Assembly (NCBI GenBank): GCA_029207755.1
Contig: JARCOQ010000003.1
Span: forward strand, 42,552,144-42,616,143
Length of the DNA stretch: 64,000 bases
Direction: 5' to 3'
Source: Chamaea fasciata
Lineage: Eukaryota; Chordata; Aves; Passeriformes; Sylviidae
This document shows, piece by piece, positions 13,001 to 25,840 of the stretch; positions within the stretch are counted from its first letter, which is position 1; every line of letters begins with the position of its first letter. A program made the position numbers and the translations under genes. The notes below the pieces were generated by a model, which worked only from the letters and a program-made list of their open reading frames with translations, was not told the origin of the DNA and ran no database searches.

Positions 13001-16000
13001 GTGACAGATCCCACACTATTAAAGATGATGTCATTTCATAGTGAAGTGTCTGTTTTTCCCATGGTAAAAATGGATCTGTCACCCCAGATTAGACTTTTGG
13101 CTCATCACATCTTGTTTTCTGCCTCCAGGGATGGACGGTGGATAGTATGGTAAAAAACAGCAGTTCGCTTGCTCCTTTAAAATTCATGTATCCTGTGAAA
13201 CAAGGATATTTGTCTCACCACCTGCACATGCTCAGTTAATGCCCTAATGCATTAAGCTTCACTGCACTTCTAGTGTCTTGCATCAAGTCAGATCTCGCTG
13301 ACAGTACAAAACATACTGAATTTGTATTAATTTCCATGGAGCTGTACCACCAAAGATTTAAGTATCTGGTTCCCTACTGGACTCCGGTGCATATGCAGGG
13401 CTCCCCAGGAAACAGCAGCTAGGAGATTTTTATTAGAAGCTTTTGTAAGAATCACTTCTTGCAAGGTCATGAGAGTTTTCTCATAAGCATGTTGGAGAAG
13501 GGGTAAAAAACAAGAAAAGCCACATATGATTTAGTCAATGGTTAACAAAACATATTTTATTGACTCAAAGAAAGCCTGCTATTAATGCCCTCACACATAC
13601 ACCCCCTGAAGATCAGAGGGAAAAGACTCTTTTTTACTTCTTGTCCTTCAGATTTCAGAGACATTACAGTTGCATCCACATCCAACCACTGCACTGAAAC
13701 TTTGGGCCCTGGCAGTTCCGCCACTGTTAAAGTATTTGAATCTAACCCATGTTTCAATATACATTTAAGCTCATTGTTGCTCCTCTCTGTATTGAAAACT
13801 AATGTTCCAGCTGGTTCTAATCCTGATAAGTTACTATCCTAGTCACAAAGGGACTTGCACCTAGTACTGTGCATAGAAGACACACAGAACACCTTAGGTA
13901 ACTTTGAAACAAAGCCCTTAGCCCCAGCAAAGGAGCAGAGAAAACCCAGACCACAACAAATTGTAAAACAGTATGCAAATAAGAGAATAAGCAAATTGAA
14001 AAAAGGGAAATGGAAGTGGCACTTCAAGGCAAAATCCTTTCAATAAGACAGCTGATATCAACACTCTGTGTCTTGTGGCTGTAGCCAACTGGTAAAATTA
14101 TGCACTGCTGAGAAATATCATTACTCTGGAAAAGAAATGAAGATTAATGCTCAAAAATGAGGAAAAGGCTGGAAGTCTCTGGTGACTGGAAAATGAAGAA
14201 CAGCATCATTTAGGCTTTGCTCATTGTTGTTGTTAACTCTCCAGGGAGACCCGGGCTGTGCACTTTGTAAGCTTTATTGGAACTGCATTGGCATTAATCA
14301 TATGCCTGAAGGCAGCATGGCATGTTGTTTGGCAAATGATGCTGTGTGATATGATGGGAAGGAAGAATTTTTTAAAAATTCTCTCTCCTTTAATAATGTT
14401 CACCACACATAGACACAATTCCGATCTCACACTGGTTTTATATAGTGATTTCGCTGATTTATGCTGTCACGTAACAGAAAGCAAGGGCAAGATGTTAGGG
14501 TGGATACATATACAACCAGTCATCACTCATTTGAAAGCATTCTGTGCATTGCATTTTAATAATGCTAGTGATTTTTGCTAATTGCAAAACTGAGCAAAAT
14601 TTGAGAAGAAATCAAAATGAAATAAAAATCTTTTTCCTGAGGAAGAAAAATACGCTTGTGCCACAGGAGAACAAGGCTTTATTCATTGTTTCCTGTGCTC
14701 ATGCTCTATGGTATCAGTTTACACCATTATGAAAGGGGATTTAGATCCAAGAAGTTTGTTAGAAAAAAGGAGGTATAATTAAATGCTGTGTGTCCCAGGT
14801 CATTCCCAAGAAGAAATTTGGAGGCAGCTCCTATGCTGTCCTAGAAAGGGGAGTTTGGCCAGGCAAACGTGGGCTGCACTGGGCCCTTGCCCTCAGTGCC
14901 AGAGAGCAGTCCTTGATCTCTTTGTTTACTGATCTGGATATGGACATGATGACCGTAATTTAGGAACACAGCACTACCTAAACAGGAATTACAGAGTTTT
15001 CTCTCCTGCCCCACTGTTGATGTCTTTACAAAATAAGCTGGGAAGCCTGTGGATAACACAGGACAAAACAGTATTTCAGTTCTGTAGAGGCAGGATGCTG
15101 TGATACAAGCCCAGAGATGGAGACAGCCTAATTAACTTGAAAATTTTGATTATTCAAGGCTCATTAACACTAACTGAGTGATACACTGCTATGTTTTTTT
15201 TTTTTTCCTGGATGACAGTCATTGGTATCAGCCCGCAGTTCAACAGGTAGTGGCTAAAGGCTAAATGGTGTTACAATTCCTACTCCCAAACTTTGGAGTC
15301 CAACAGCTGGAGTGGGACTCCACTGTTTTTTGGCATTGCTGTCTGTCCACCATCAGCAGATTATGTGTTTTGGCAAACCTCACTCTGCTGAGGAGACTAA
15401 GGCCTCTGGGACCTGCATTATGTGCAGACTCTTAAATTTTTCAGGTATTCCTGTATTGTCCTTAAGACAATTTCTCAGTCCTTGAGTGCAGACATAGTTC
15501 TAACTCACAACTCAAAATTCTTCTGGTGCTGCAAAGTGACAGAGCACAGTTCTCTACTTGTAGATGTCTAACTGCCTTAATCCAGCAGGAATAATAATTT
15601 TCCAAGCAGTGGGATATGATGCCACTAGGGAAGAATCATCAGATCTTCTTGGGAAGCTGTCATGAACGCTGACCAAAGGACTAGAAGACAGAGCTGGACC
15701 CATTCTCATGGTCCCTGAGGAAAACACAGCATCCCTTGACATGAAAGACCTAGACAGAGAACAGGTTTTTTGATGAGGCTGTGCAGATCAGTGTGTCAAA
15801 ATCTCTGTTTTTTAGTATATCCAAATTTCCAGAGCACCAGGAGCCATAATCACAGGGCACCAGAGACTGTTGCTGTACTAAGTCCACTCCCAGCATAAAA
15901 CCCCATATTTTCAGAATATGTAGTGGTGCTTTTGTGCTTTTTTCCAGAATGTCTTTTCTACACAAAATTTACAGTGCATGAAAGTAAGATAATAAATTTT

Positions 16001-19000
16001 TGAAGTCTGGAGTCCCTTTGATCCTACAGTACAACCAAATAAAACTTTGCTGCTGCACTTAGAGGGATGTTTCTATCATGATTTAGGGAACCTTGAAGAA
16101 GTTAAAAGGCACTTGGTGGTGACATCCTTCATGTCCCTCCATCAGATGCTTGGTTACTGGGAGTTCAATAGTGCAGGACATTTTTAAAGATGCCAATCAG
16201 AGCTCTAGGTGTTCTATGCCTGAGAGGAATGAATTTGGGCCCCTTGGCATTTTGTCCTCATTTGTTGCTTTGCCCGGCCTGGCATTCCTCTTTCAGCTTT
16301 CCCTCTCTCGGAGAGGACCATCCCTGGGCAGGGCTGCCAGTACATCCAGCTGGGAGACAGCAGCAGGAGCAGTACCAGAACAGCAAGGGGGAGTGCCAGG
16401 CTGCTGCAGATCAGCACCAGGGAAACCTTAGCAGGCTGGAGGGGAGCTGCAGGAGACAAAACCTCAAATTGCACCCAGATGTTCAATGGGAAAATGGGCT
16501 GAAGCAAAACGAAGGTTTGGAATCATCTTTTCAACAAATTCAGTTAGTTTTTGCTATTCTGAACCAAAGTGATTGTAAAGTGCATATTAGAACTCCATCA
16601 GTTGCTTCATACAGACAAAAGGGTGTGTGTATCTAGTTTCAGTCTTGTCAGATGAAGATGATTGTTGAATTTGACTTGATTTGTTTTGTGCACTTGTTTG
16701 GGTTTTGTTTGGTTGGGTTTTTTTAGCTTATGGGTTATCTTTTAAAGATTTCCCCCATAAAACATGAGAACTGCAAACTTCCTCTTTGCAAGAAAGGAAA
16801 GCCCTGACTCTGATACATTCACAGGACTTCAAGTGAATGGGTTTTAAGGGAAGGAAAAAAAAAAAGAGTATTATAAGATTCAGAACTAAATTATGAGCAC
16901 TGAAAACTTTGGAACTAATATTTTTTTCTAGCTCAGTGAACAATAAACCTCTGCTTGTCTCATCCAAGTATTATCAGTAAGTACCTGGGAGTCATAAAGA
17001 ATACAGCTTGCTCCTGTGAGTCAGGATGTCTGCTAGGCACTTCTCAGGAACATTTACCTTGCAAGCTCTTTCCAAGGAAGCTATTAACATTGATTTCAAT
17101 GTGCACAGTGGCATTGCTTTTGCTCTAATAGAACTTTATTGTTTGATGCTTTGCTCACACAGCTTTTCTGCTTAGGTGCATTTGTCCTAACAGCAAGCTG
17201 CAGACACAACAGGGGGGAGCAGCCTTCCCCTTTTTCAGCACTCTCTGTGTATATACTGAATGAAACATAATATTCTTAATAAATAAATCATGCAGTGCAA
17301 GATATGTGGGGAGCAGGAACAAAGGAAGAAAAAGGCCTGACTGAGTTTGGCTGGCAAGCTTCAGAGCATGCTGGCCTAGTGTCTTTCATTGTTAAGATTC
17401 ATACAGCTACTCCTCAACCCTTCATACATATGCAGGCTTGTATTTGTGGAGGTTGCAAAGAAAATCCTTTCAAGTGTAAACAGCCTATAAACTCCTTGCT
17501 GTCTAGGAATATCTCTCAGAGGTGCAAGCTGCCTCTGTGCTAACTGCCAGAATAATAGCTCTGAATATTAGCACTTACACATGGCCAGAAATACGGCTAT
17601 CTCTAGCAAGTGCATGCTAGCTGTACCTCTCAACTCTGGTCCTGTCTGTCACAAAGTGTCACATCTACTGGACCTGAAACATCCATAGGCCCTGTCTGAG
17701 GGGAAAAACACACACGATAAACAATGTAGGTACTTTCCTGGCTGTGCATTTGTTTTTCAGAAGTGCACAATGCAAGGAGCCTTCCCTTCTGGGTACAACA
17801 AACTGAGGGTGCTCAGAAGGTTTTTGCTCCAATACGGATGGCAGCCAAATGCAGAATGTGCTGCAGGCCAGGGGACAGGGAGCAGCTGTGTCATGGCATA
17901 CTGCCTTGTCAGTGCCACTGTCACTGCCCCAGAGCCCTTTGAGCAAGCTCCAGCTGGAGCAGCAGGTTCTCAGCACCCCCAGGTGTCCTGGCAGCTCGGT
18001 GGGCGTGAGTGGCACTTGCTGGTAAAGTGGTGCCTGGGCATCATTTCAGAACAGGTCTTTCACAGAGACATTTTTGATGTTTCCATGCTGTAGCTTTCAC
18101 CATGTGCAGCAGTCAAGCCTGAGAGTATGATTTTGGGAGAAGGATCAATATGGTCTAAAAAGCAAGAAAACAAAACCTTTAGGACAGCTGATTGTTGTTC
18201 TGCTGATGTGCAATTTCATCAACTAGTGACAGTAAAATTCTGTTCCACATTAAATGTGGGTGGCTTGGAGAAGGTTATGCTCTTATTGCCCCACAGAAAC
18301 CAATAATAAAATTCCTGATCCTTTTTCTCTGAAGAGAATGTTTTGGGCTAGACCCAAAATTACATTCTGTCTTTTTGCATGTCTCAAACTCTCCTGCTTC
18401 TGGTTGTTGAAAATGAAGGTGAGACTGGTGTTTCTAGTGCTCTCTTGTGGGTTCTACACTGATATACAAAGTGTTTCTGTGTCCAGACTCTCCATGCTGT
18501 TGTTTCACAATTGTCCACCTGCTCCTGATGGGTTAAACAATGTTCTTCCTGTCACTCCTCCAAGTGTTTTGGATTTCTGATGAAAGAGGGAGCAGCAATG
18601 TCCATTACTGTTACAAGAGTGACATTTTTACATTTGCCGACATTTCCTTCTGTTTGCCAGTATCCCAGAGCCAAGTCAAACAGCCCCACCTCCTCTTGCC
18701 GTTCTTGCTGCTGACAGCTCTTCCCAGTTCACCTTGTGGTCATGCATTTCCAGGCAGTGCTTCAGCTTCGTGGGACAGTCTCACTCCCAGTCCCTGTTAC
18801 AGGAGTCAGGTCCTCTGCCCCAAACCCAGGTTGTGCGGCCCCTGCACTCCCCTTTTTCACGGTGGCTGTGTCTGCCTGCACTGGGACTTCACCCCTGCAG
18901 TGAAAAGGAGCAGCCAGAGGGTGTTTGTACCATCACAGCCACATTTCAAAGTCTCTGCAGCATAATAACCTGGGGATTTGCACCCTGGCTTCCAGCAACC

Positions 19001-21610
19001 CAGCTGGGTAAATCTGGAACATGCACAGGTTGGCACCCTGTAATGAAATGGTTTCACAACCTCACCAAAATGGATGTGTTGCACAGAGGGAGTGCTAATA
19101 CCGCAAGTCTCCCAGATTCCTTCACCATCATCTGCTCTCATATTTTTCTTTTCAAGAAAGGAGAATGTTTGCTATAAATTAGAATGTAGCCTTTGAAGCC
19201 GAATGTGAAAGAGTAATTTCCTATTGGATCCTGTAAGAATTTTGCATAGAAGGAAAAAAAAGGCACTGCAAAAGATGTGTAAATAGTTATATCACTCTGA
19301 TTTATGCTGAAAATGTGTTTTACTTATAGCTACAGGAAAGATAAAAACAGTTTGAAATACTCTCTGGGTTTCTTATCTTTCATGAGAAGAAGTGTTTCAT
19401 GACAAAAATAATATATATATACTTGCTTGTACTGCATTTGTGCACTGTGTTGTGCATTTTCTAGAGAAGGAAGGAAGGTAACATAAGACATTGTGCAAAA
19501 GAATCGAATGTAGGCAGATCTAGTTGTTGTCCAGAATTGTATTTTGTGCCACATGAAGGGTTATTTTCTTCAGGCATTATTTTTCTCTTTGAATTTAAAA
19601 ATATTTTACTGTAAGAAATATCTATTGAAAGGCATGTCTGCATAGGGTTTTTAACCTCCATTGAAGATCATAGAAATGTCTGAGGACTGACAGTAGAATG
19701 TCGATCACCACCTGTTCTTCCTCCAGGTCTTTTTCTCCAGGCTTTCACCAAGTCCTCACTCTCAGGCCTAAATTTGACTCAGCTGGACTATGGACAGGTC
19801 ATCTGCCAAAGGAAACTAACCCTTCAGTAATGTTATTATACACCCATCACATAAATAGGATAGATGGAAAGGGCTGAAGGAGCTGAGGTAATAAGGGCAA
19901 AGTGCAGAAATGGATGATGGATAAAGAGAATATGTGGCAGCAAGGTAAAATGCAGGAGGGAAATGAGTCGAGGAGAACCGTGCTCCTTGGGCACCTGCAT
20001 GCTCAGAATGCATTGTAGTGATTTTCTTGCAGAGCTAGTGACTCTGCCATGTGAGAAATAGTGCTGAGAAGAGTCAGAAGTGATTGAGAGTATGCCAGGT
20101 CCAGAGGTGAGTACAGCAGCCAGGGTAGTTAAGGGAAAGCGGGCTGTGCTCTGGTATAGCTGCCCCAGGAAACAAGGTCCAGAGTGTGCATTCTACAGGG
20201 TGTGATGAATGTGGGGTGGGAAAGAAAATACAGTCTCTGCAAAATCACACTGGGATGTGCTGTAAAAAGAGGTCATACAGATGCTTGTATGTGTAAAGGT
20301 GAAGGAGTGGGGCAACACTGAGCTTTGCACTGAGAAAAAGTGCCTTTTCCCTCGTGCCTTCCCATATCCAGCAGGCAGGACATCCAGTACAGGGAGCGCT
20401 GCAGAAGGGCAAGGCCACCTTGTTATGGACACTCCTCTGCCTTAATTTCTCCTTTGAAAAGGTGACCAGAAAGGAAATAAAATGATGAAAGTGAGGGAAG
20501 CTACTTGGAAGAAAACGTGGCCGTTTGTGCAACAAAGATGGAGGTGAGTCATACCAGAGCACCAACACACAGCCAGGAGAGATGTGAAAGGACCAGGAAG
20601 GAAGCTGGTGAGGACGAGGTTCAGGCGGTGGCCAGGCTGGGTGTCAGTTGGTATCAGCAAGAAGATGTCAGAAGTTAGTGTGAAGCAGCTACTGGAAGGC
20701 TGAGTACATTTACCTTTGGTTCAAATTTCAGGTGGCAGTTTGCAGCTTCAGACCAAATCCTGTTCCCCACTGAGGCCACAGGCACAGCTCCCTCTGACTT
20801 CACTGGCACCCAGGAGTTCACTTCAAGGGGGAGGAAGGGGAGTGCTTGACTGATGAAAGACAGTAGTGCTGAATAGTGCTGGAGGCGTGTCTCTCACCCT
20901 CCCTTGCTGTTTTCCCATCTGCCCTGGAGTTCCTGTTGGAGCTGCTCCTGGCTGAGTCAGTGCAAGGTGCTCCCTGGTGTCAGGCGCCGGGAGTCACTGC
21001 TTGCTGTGTGACCTCAGCCTCCAGGGAAGGAAGGGGCAGTGGGGGAGAAAGAGCAAACGCAGCTTGAATATTAAGTAAAAGCGACGAATGATCATTTGCT
21101 CTCAGGCAAAAGCCTCAAACCCCAGAGTAGTTTCTAAGGCTTTCACTTGAGCAATCCACAAAAACGGCTCAGAAAACTTTGTATGGCTGCACTCTTACCT
21201 TAGGAATTGACATGCTAGCTCATGTTCAGTCAGTCCATATGCTGCAAATGGGCAGCAGTGCCATGACTGTGGCATTTTGACAGGGCTGAACAGCATCTCT
21301 TCTCACCCACTTACAGGATCTAGTCATTAAAAGTCTGGCTGTTCTGCCCAAGTGTTAGAAAAGGCTATGAATGTCAATTAGTCCTGTCTAAAAAGACAGT
21401 ATTGCTTCTCTATCTTTAATCTCAGGAAGAAAGGGAACAATTACATGGTCCAAAGTCTTAAATAATAGCCTGTAACTCAGACTGCCTTCTCTGTGATTGC
21501 AGCTAGTGTCATGACCCTTGAGAAATAACCTCAAACACCTCTTGGAAAACACTGGTCCACTTAGATGAGAAACAGGGTACCCATTTAATTTTTTACATCT
21601 CTTTCTAGAA

Positions 21611-21625
21611 TTTTTTTTTTTTTTT
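21611..21625. repeat. T15 homopolymer
   Basis: An uninterrupted run of 15 T, followed by AAATTAAA. No CR1 or SINE body is attached, so it is not clearly a retroposon tail. Confidence 0.9.
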
Positions 21626-22231
21626 AAATTAAAGGGCACATACTCTCTTCTGGATTCTTGAAAATGTACCAACACAAAATAAAGGCCAGAAGAAACCCTT
21701 GCCAAAATACCTTAGCATCAGGAAAAGTTCACATCCACCATGGCAACTCCTTCTAAGGAGAGAGGAAGAGGAGTACCCGTTGCTGTTGCGGTGCTGGGCA
21801 GGGATTAAAATCAGGCAGCCAATGCACCAAGTCTTAACCAGACTTAGTAGAGGAGCTGGTTGAGATCATGCAGGTGAGCCAGTCATGGTGAAGTCATTGC
21901 TGCAAAAAGGGACTGTCTACAGAGCAGAAGCTTCATCAGAAGTAACTCAGCAAGCAGTGACTGCAGTCAGCTGGTGCTTTGCACACCTTCCCTGCACATG
22001 AGTCTGCTCCCTGAGCAGTGATCTGCTCTTTCTCATGCAGACACTGCTCATGGGAGAATGGAAGACATTCTTGTGATTTAGAGCAGTTCCTGTTCAGTCC
22101 CTTGCACCCCAATTACTTTCTACAGACACTGTATTGAAGACCTTTACAGTATTTTGAGCACTGTAGTTGTTGAGAGACATGATTACATCTGGTACCTTGG
22201 CCAGAAAATGCTGGACTTTTTTCCTAATTTC

Positions 22232-22236
22232 CCTGG
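22232..22236. repeat. Left target-site duplication of the solo LTR
   Basis: CCTGG immediately precedes the LTR's TG and is identical to 22756-22760 immediately after its CA. Confidence 0.88.
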
Positions 22237-22755
22237 TGTCCTGGGTTGAAGTATATTCTATCACCATCTTCAAGAACTGTTGAAACCAGGTGAGGCAGTG
22301 CTCCCTGCCTCCTCCACTCTGGCTTATCTTCTGTTAATGGGCCCATCAGCACCTTTGCTACACAGCTCACAGATAACCCCCTCCTGGACTACCTCCTCTT
22401 AATGGGCCCATCAGGCCTTATCACATGACTCACCATCCCATTGTGAAATGCTCTGCCCAGAGGGAGAAACTAAGCATTCTAGCCTGGATATAAGCTGAGA
22501 CTCTGAACACCAGAGAGGCGCTTACCCACTGGACTCCCAGAGGACCCGAGCTACCAGACCTTTCTACAGGATCACTGCTTCAGGAAGACCACCTCATCTG
22601 GACTGCTTCCATCACTCCGCTCAGGTTGTATTCTGACTCTGTCAGTGGTCTTTTGTATTATTGCATCTATTTTATTTTACTTTCTTTCCTTTTTTCCTAT
22701 TAAATTGTATCTCTGACTTGGAGCCTCTCATTTGTTTTGCCTTCAAACTACTACA
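22237..22755 (+). mobile_element. Solo LTR of an avian ERVL-type retrovirus, with target duplication
   Basis: The element starts TGTCCTGGGTT and ends AAACTACTACA, giving the canonical TG...CA ends. It is flanked by identical 5-bp direct repeats CCTGG (22232-22236 and 22756-22760). A 5-bp duplication fits ERVL/class III elements, although some other ERV groups also make 5 bp. A TATA-like TATAAG lies at 22489, and an ATTAAA-type poly(A) signal lies in the T-rich R region near 22698. The block 'caggttgtattctgactctgtcag' (22622-22645) recurs in the LTR at 35132. There is no internal region, so this is the product of LTR-LTR recombination. Two copies of 'ttaatgggcccatcag' lie 65 bases apart inside U3. 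Confidence 0.9.
22334..22414. repeat. Internal direct repeat in the U3 of the solo LTR
   Basis: The 16-base motif TTAATGGGCCCATCAG occurs at 22334-22349 and again at 22399-22414, 65 bases apart. Flanking bases (cttctg and cctcct upstream) are partly similar. A partial duplication of U3 is a common way for LTR subfamilies to differ. Confidence 0.8.
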
Positions 22756-22760
22756 CCTGG
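22756..22760. repeat. Right target-site duplication of the solo LTR
   Basis: CCTGG directly follows the terminal CA and matches 22232-22236. Confidence 0.88.
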
Positions 22761-23593
22761 GATAAATTTGTGAGTTTTGATTTCATTGTTTATATGTATG
22801 AGACATTCAGTAAATGGGTATATGCATAAGGGATACGTGTGCCTATGCAACTCTGTCTAAACAACCGAAACTTGTGTAATGACCATAAACAATCACTTAA
22901 TCTAATGTTGCAAGTTTTCTTTTTGTCTCTCTCTTTCCATATTAGCGTACATTGTGGATGCTGCATCTTTCCTGTCAGGCCTTCAAAGCCTGGGAATTGT
23001 GTCTCCTCCTATCTGCAGAAAAGCACCTACCATGTTTTAGAACCTAGTGCCAATAAATAAATCAAATAACAGCTTGCACCAGAGATCTGGGACTCTACAC
23101 AATTGTTTTTATCTTTGACTGAATGATGTGTGGTGGAGAAAGCTGCTGAGCTTGCAGCTGCAGAGACTGAAGCCCTTTATTTATCCACTGAACAGATAAA
23201 ACAAGGGTGACGGGAGAGCAAACTTCCCTGCATTGCCCCATGCAGGCTGGGACAAACCTCTTCCAGCAACAATTCAGTCTCCCTGCTCTGTCTTTGGTGT
23301 TATGCCAGCTGTGACAGTGGCTTTTTGTGATAGCAGCTTCTTATCACTGAAAACTGGCCACGAAAGGGTCTCGCTCCCAAAGGTCAACAAACAGATGTGC
23401 ATGAAAAGGAAACCTTACAAACGTTTGAGTAGTTCCTGATGTTTAATTGCACCCAAGGGCTACACTGTTGGTGTCAAGCACGTGTTCCCTTTCCTATGGC
23501 AGCACAAGAAGATTAACTATGAGACGGCCACATGTAGCACTCTGACTGAAACAGGGCAACATGATTAATGTTCAGGCTGTGCTTATTAAGCAG
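22761..23593. other. Unique non-coding sequence between the solo LTR and a CR1
   Basis: Open frames here are under 75 codons and resemble nothing known. I see no repeat or RNA gene. Confidence 0.6.
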
Positions 23594-24342
23594 AGAATCA
23601 TAGAATTATTTAGGCTGGAATAGATATTCAAGATTACCTTGAGTCCAACCATTAAGCACGTCCACCATTAAACCACATCCACAAGCCTTTCAAACAGTTT
23701 CAGGGATGGTGATTCCACTGCTTCCCTGGACACTTTGTTCCAATTCTTGACCATAAATGAAGAAATCTTTCAATGAAGAGATTTTTCTTAATACCCAGGC
23801 TTAAACTCCCTGGTGTGACCTGAGGCTCCTTCCTCTTGTCCTACCACTTGTGACTTTGGAGAAGAGAACAACCCCCACCTGGCTACACCCTCCTTTCATG
23901 AGCAGTATATAGACAGTATTAAGGTCCACGATAATTCTCCTTTTCTCCAGCTTAAAACCTTCAGCTCCCTTGGCCACTCCTCATAGTACGGCTTCTGATG
24001 CCAAATCTGATCTTCAAACTATCTACATATTCAAACGTGACAGATTCTCTGTTAAGCTAACTCAACTTTCTACTGTGATTGAATATTTTTTTCCATGTAA
24101 TTCAGTCACAAGGCTTTTTTAAACACAGGAGCCTGACATGGACTTTCTCTGTTTTGAATCCTGTAATATAAAAAACAGGCCTGGCTCCAATACTGAGCCT
24201 TGGGGACAACACTGGTGACCAGCCACCAGCTGGATTTAAATTCACCACCACTCTCTGGGTCCAGTCTTTCAGCCAATTTTCTACCCAGCAACTTGTGCAC
24301 CCTTTAAAGCCATGAGCATCCAGTTTTTCTGGGAGAATGCTG
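23594..24342 (-). mobile_element. CR1 LINE, 3' part, with its middle replaced
   Basis: On the plus strand the element begins 'gaatcatagaatt', the reverse complement of the CR1 3' tail. Recognisable CR1 text follows: 'gagtccaacca', 'ttcagggatggtgattccac', 'tcctcttgtcctacca', 'ttctccttttctccag' and 'ccactcctcatag' up to about 23990. CR1 resumes near 24167 with 'acaggcctggctcc', 'aatactgagccttggggaca' and 'catgagcatccag', ending near 24342. Roughly half a kilobase of consensus expected between these parts is missing and a ~175-bp unrelated segment stands there. The remaining reverse-transcriptase-derived sequence is full of stops, so the copy is dead. Confidence 0.9.
23991..24166. repeat. Copy A of a ~175-bp local repeat, inside a CR1
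   Basis: The segment runs from GCTTCTGATG to TTTGAATCCTGTAA and matches 25841-26014 along its whole length at roughly 85-90% identity by eye. Both copies share 'ctcaactttctactgtgatt' and 'aaacacaggagcctgacatg'. It does not resemble CR1 and sits exactly where CR1 sequence is missing. I do not recognise its family. It has no terminal inverted repeats or poly(A) tail that I can see. Confidence 0.85.
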
Positions 24343-24374
24343 GCCTGGATGCAACAGCTGGCCTGGATGTGCAA
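24339..24374. repeat. 18-bp imperfect tandem repeat at the CR1 edge
   Basis: GCTGGCCTGGATG occurs at 24339-24351 and 24357-24369, with a weaker third unit (cttggatgtaacca) just after. The repeat starts where recognisable CR1 sequence stops. Confidence 0.7.
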
Positions 24375-25840
24375 TGACTTGGATGTAACCACCAGCACAG
24401 TAAATCCTGCAGTCACTGTGTCTGTAGCCTGGAGATGTTGCCTGCATGGGTTGACTGCATCCTTCAAATCTCCCCAAGGTGCCTGCACCTGGACAGCTCA
24501 TGGCCAGGATATGGGGCTGGCTGTGCCTCTGCCTTGGCCCAGGATTTCTCTGCTCTGCAGCGTGTGAGCTGGTGTGTAAAACTATTTTCATAATCTTCAG
24601 AGCATATTTACTCTACATGCTTAGTTCAGCTAGAAGATGCCTCCTTTGCCTGTAATATTTTTGGTGCAGTAACCTTGCTAAATCCAACAGATACCAGATC
24701 CAGCCTCTCAGCTCGGCACAGGATGTCCTTGTCAACCTAAAGCAGCATTATGCCACAATACCTCAAAGTGTATGTTCGAGTGTTTCACTGCACAGGGAGT
24801 TCAGACCTTGCTGCCAGCCCGAACAGCAATAAAATCAAGGCCAAGCAAACAGAAAAGGGGCAGAAAGAGGACTAAATTTTATTGTATGAAAACATTTCAC
24901 AAAGAAAACCAGAATTATTTCAGCAATCTACATGAATAAACACACACTCATAAATAAATAAGAAAATTGTAGGAGAGCAGTTCTTTCCAGAGGGGTGAAA
25001 TTTTCCTTTTTGCCCTCTGGTGATCAATGGTTAAGCCACAGCATATTTCACTAGGAATAGCAAAGCATGCCTGAAGACTTCCCGAGAGACAACAATAATC
25101 TTTAACAATTTGCACTGGAGCAGCAGAGAAGGTCACTTGCTCTCTATGCATGCTGAGGATAATGTGAGGGTAGGTCAGGTACAGGTCACAGACTTTTGAT
25201 TAAACAGACACAGGAGTCCCTGTACCCTGCAAAACTTGTGGTGAAAAACAGCCCAAATATTGTAGCTGTTTTGCCAGATCATAGGTTCCTGTAAGTACAA
25301 GTATTGTCTTGCTTTTTTCAGCTCTACAGTCTTCACCCCAAAGCCTGCATTTGTGGGTGCTGGGAATTTCCTCCATTTAAGCTATGCTCCAAACTCACCA
25401 ACATCAATAGGATTTTGGGGTTAAATTCAGTTTCTAATGAATGAGCTTTCTATCACTCACTGCTTCTGGTTCCCCCCTTCCGTTTAAAATGCCAGAGAAA
25501 TCAGTAACCAAAGCTAAGTTAACAAAAGACTGAAGTTTACTATTCTTACTGGATTTGCAACCCTTCTGAGAAGACTCAGTGTAATTGTGCTGTATGTCTA
25601 CTACATATTAACACATCTCACAGCTGCATATCATGCTATCTGACTATGGGATCATATGGGACTCCACTTCCTTAGGCTTAATAAATTTATTCACAGAAAA
25701 AGATAAATTATGTGCAGAATTGCCCTTTTCTGAAATCAAACTCCATAGAAAGAGGTTTATGCATTTCTCTAAAGCTTCTGTTTTGAATGATACTTAATAT
25801 TCTATTTTGCTAAGCAAACAAGGTAAATTTCACCAGTTTG
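24375..25840. other. Unique non-coding sequence between the two repeat copies
   Basis: No recognisable gene or transposon. The start may include decayed CR1 sequence, but I cannot align it by eye. AT-rich from about 24870. Confidence 0.5.

Larger units (their letters stand above)
10022..22236. other. Unique non-coding sequence, no gene seen
   Basis: This includes the longest open frame of the window (10108-10782, plus strand, 224 codons). Its translation has a low-complexity Ser/Leu-rich middle and no recognisable domain. Slightly GC-richer patches lie near 12270-12600, 16300-16470, 18700-18960 and 20850-21060, without CpG-island density. Homopolymer runs occur at 15194-15206 (T) and 21611-21625 (T). 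I see no transposon ends. Confidence 0.55.

Noticed and set aside
24102..24488. Minus-strand frame of 128 codons
   Set aside because: It crosses the inserted repeat and the CR1. The part over 24180-24340 is a CR1 fragment, not a host gene.
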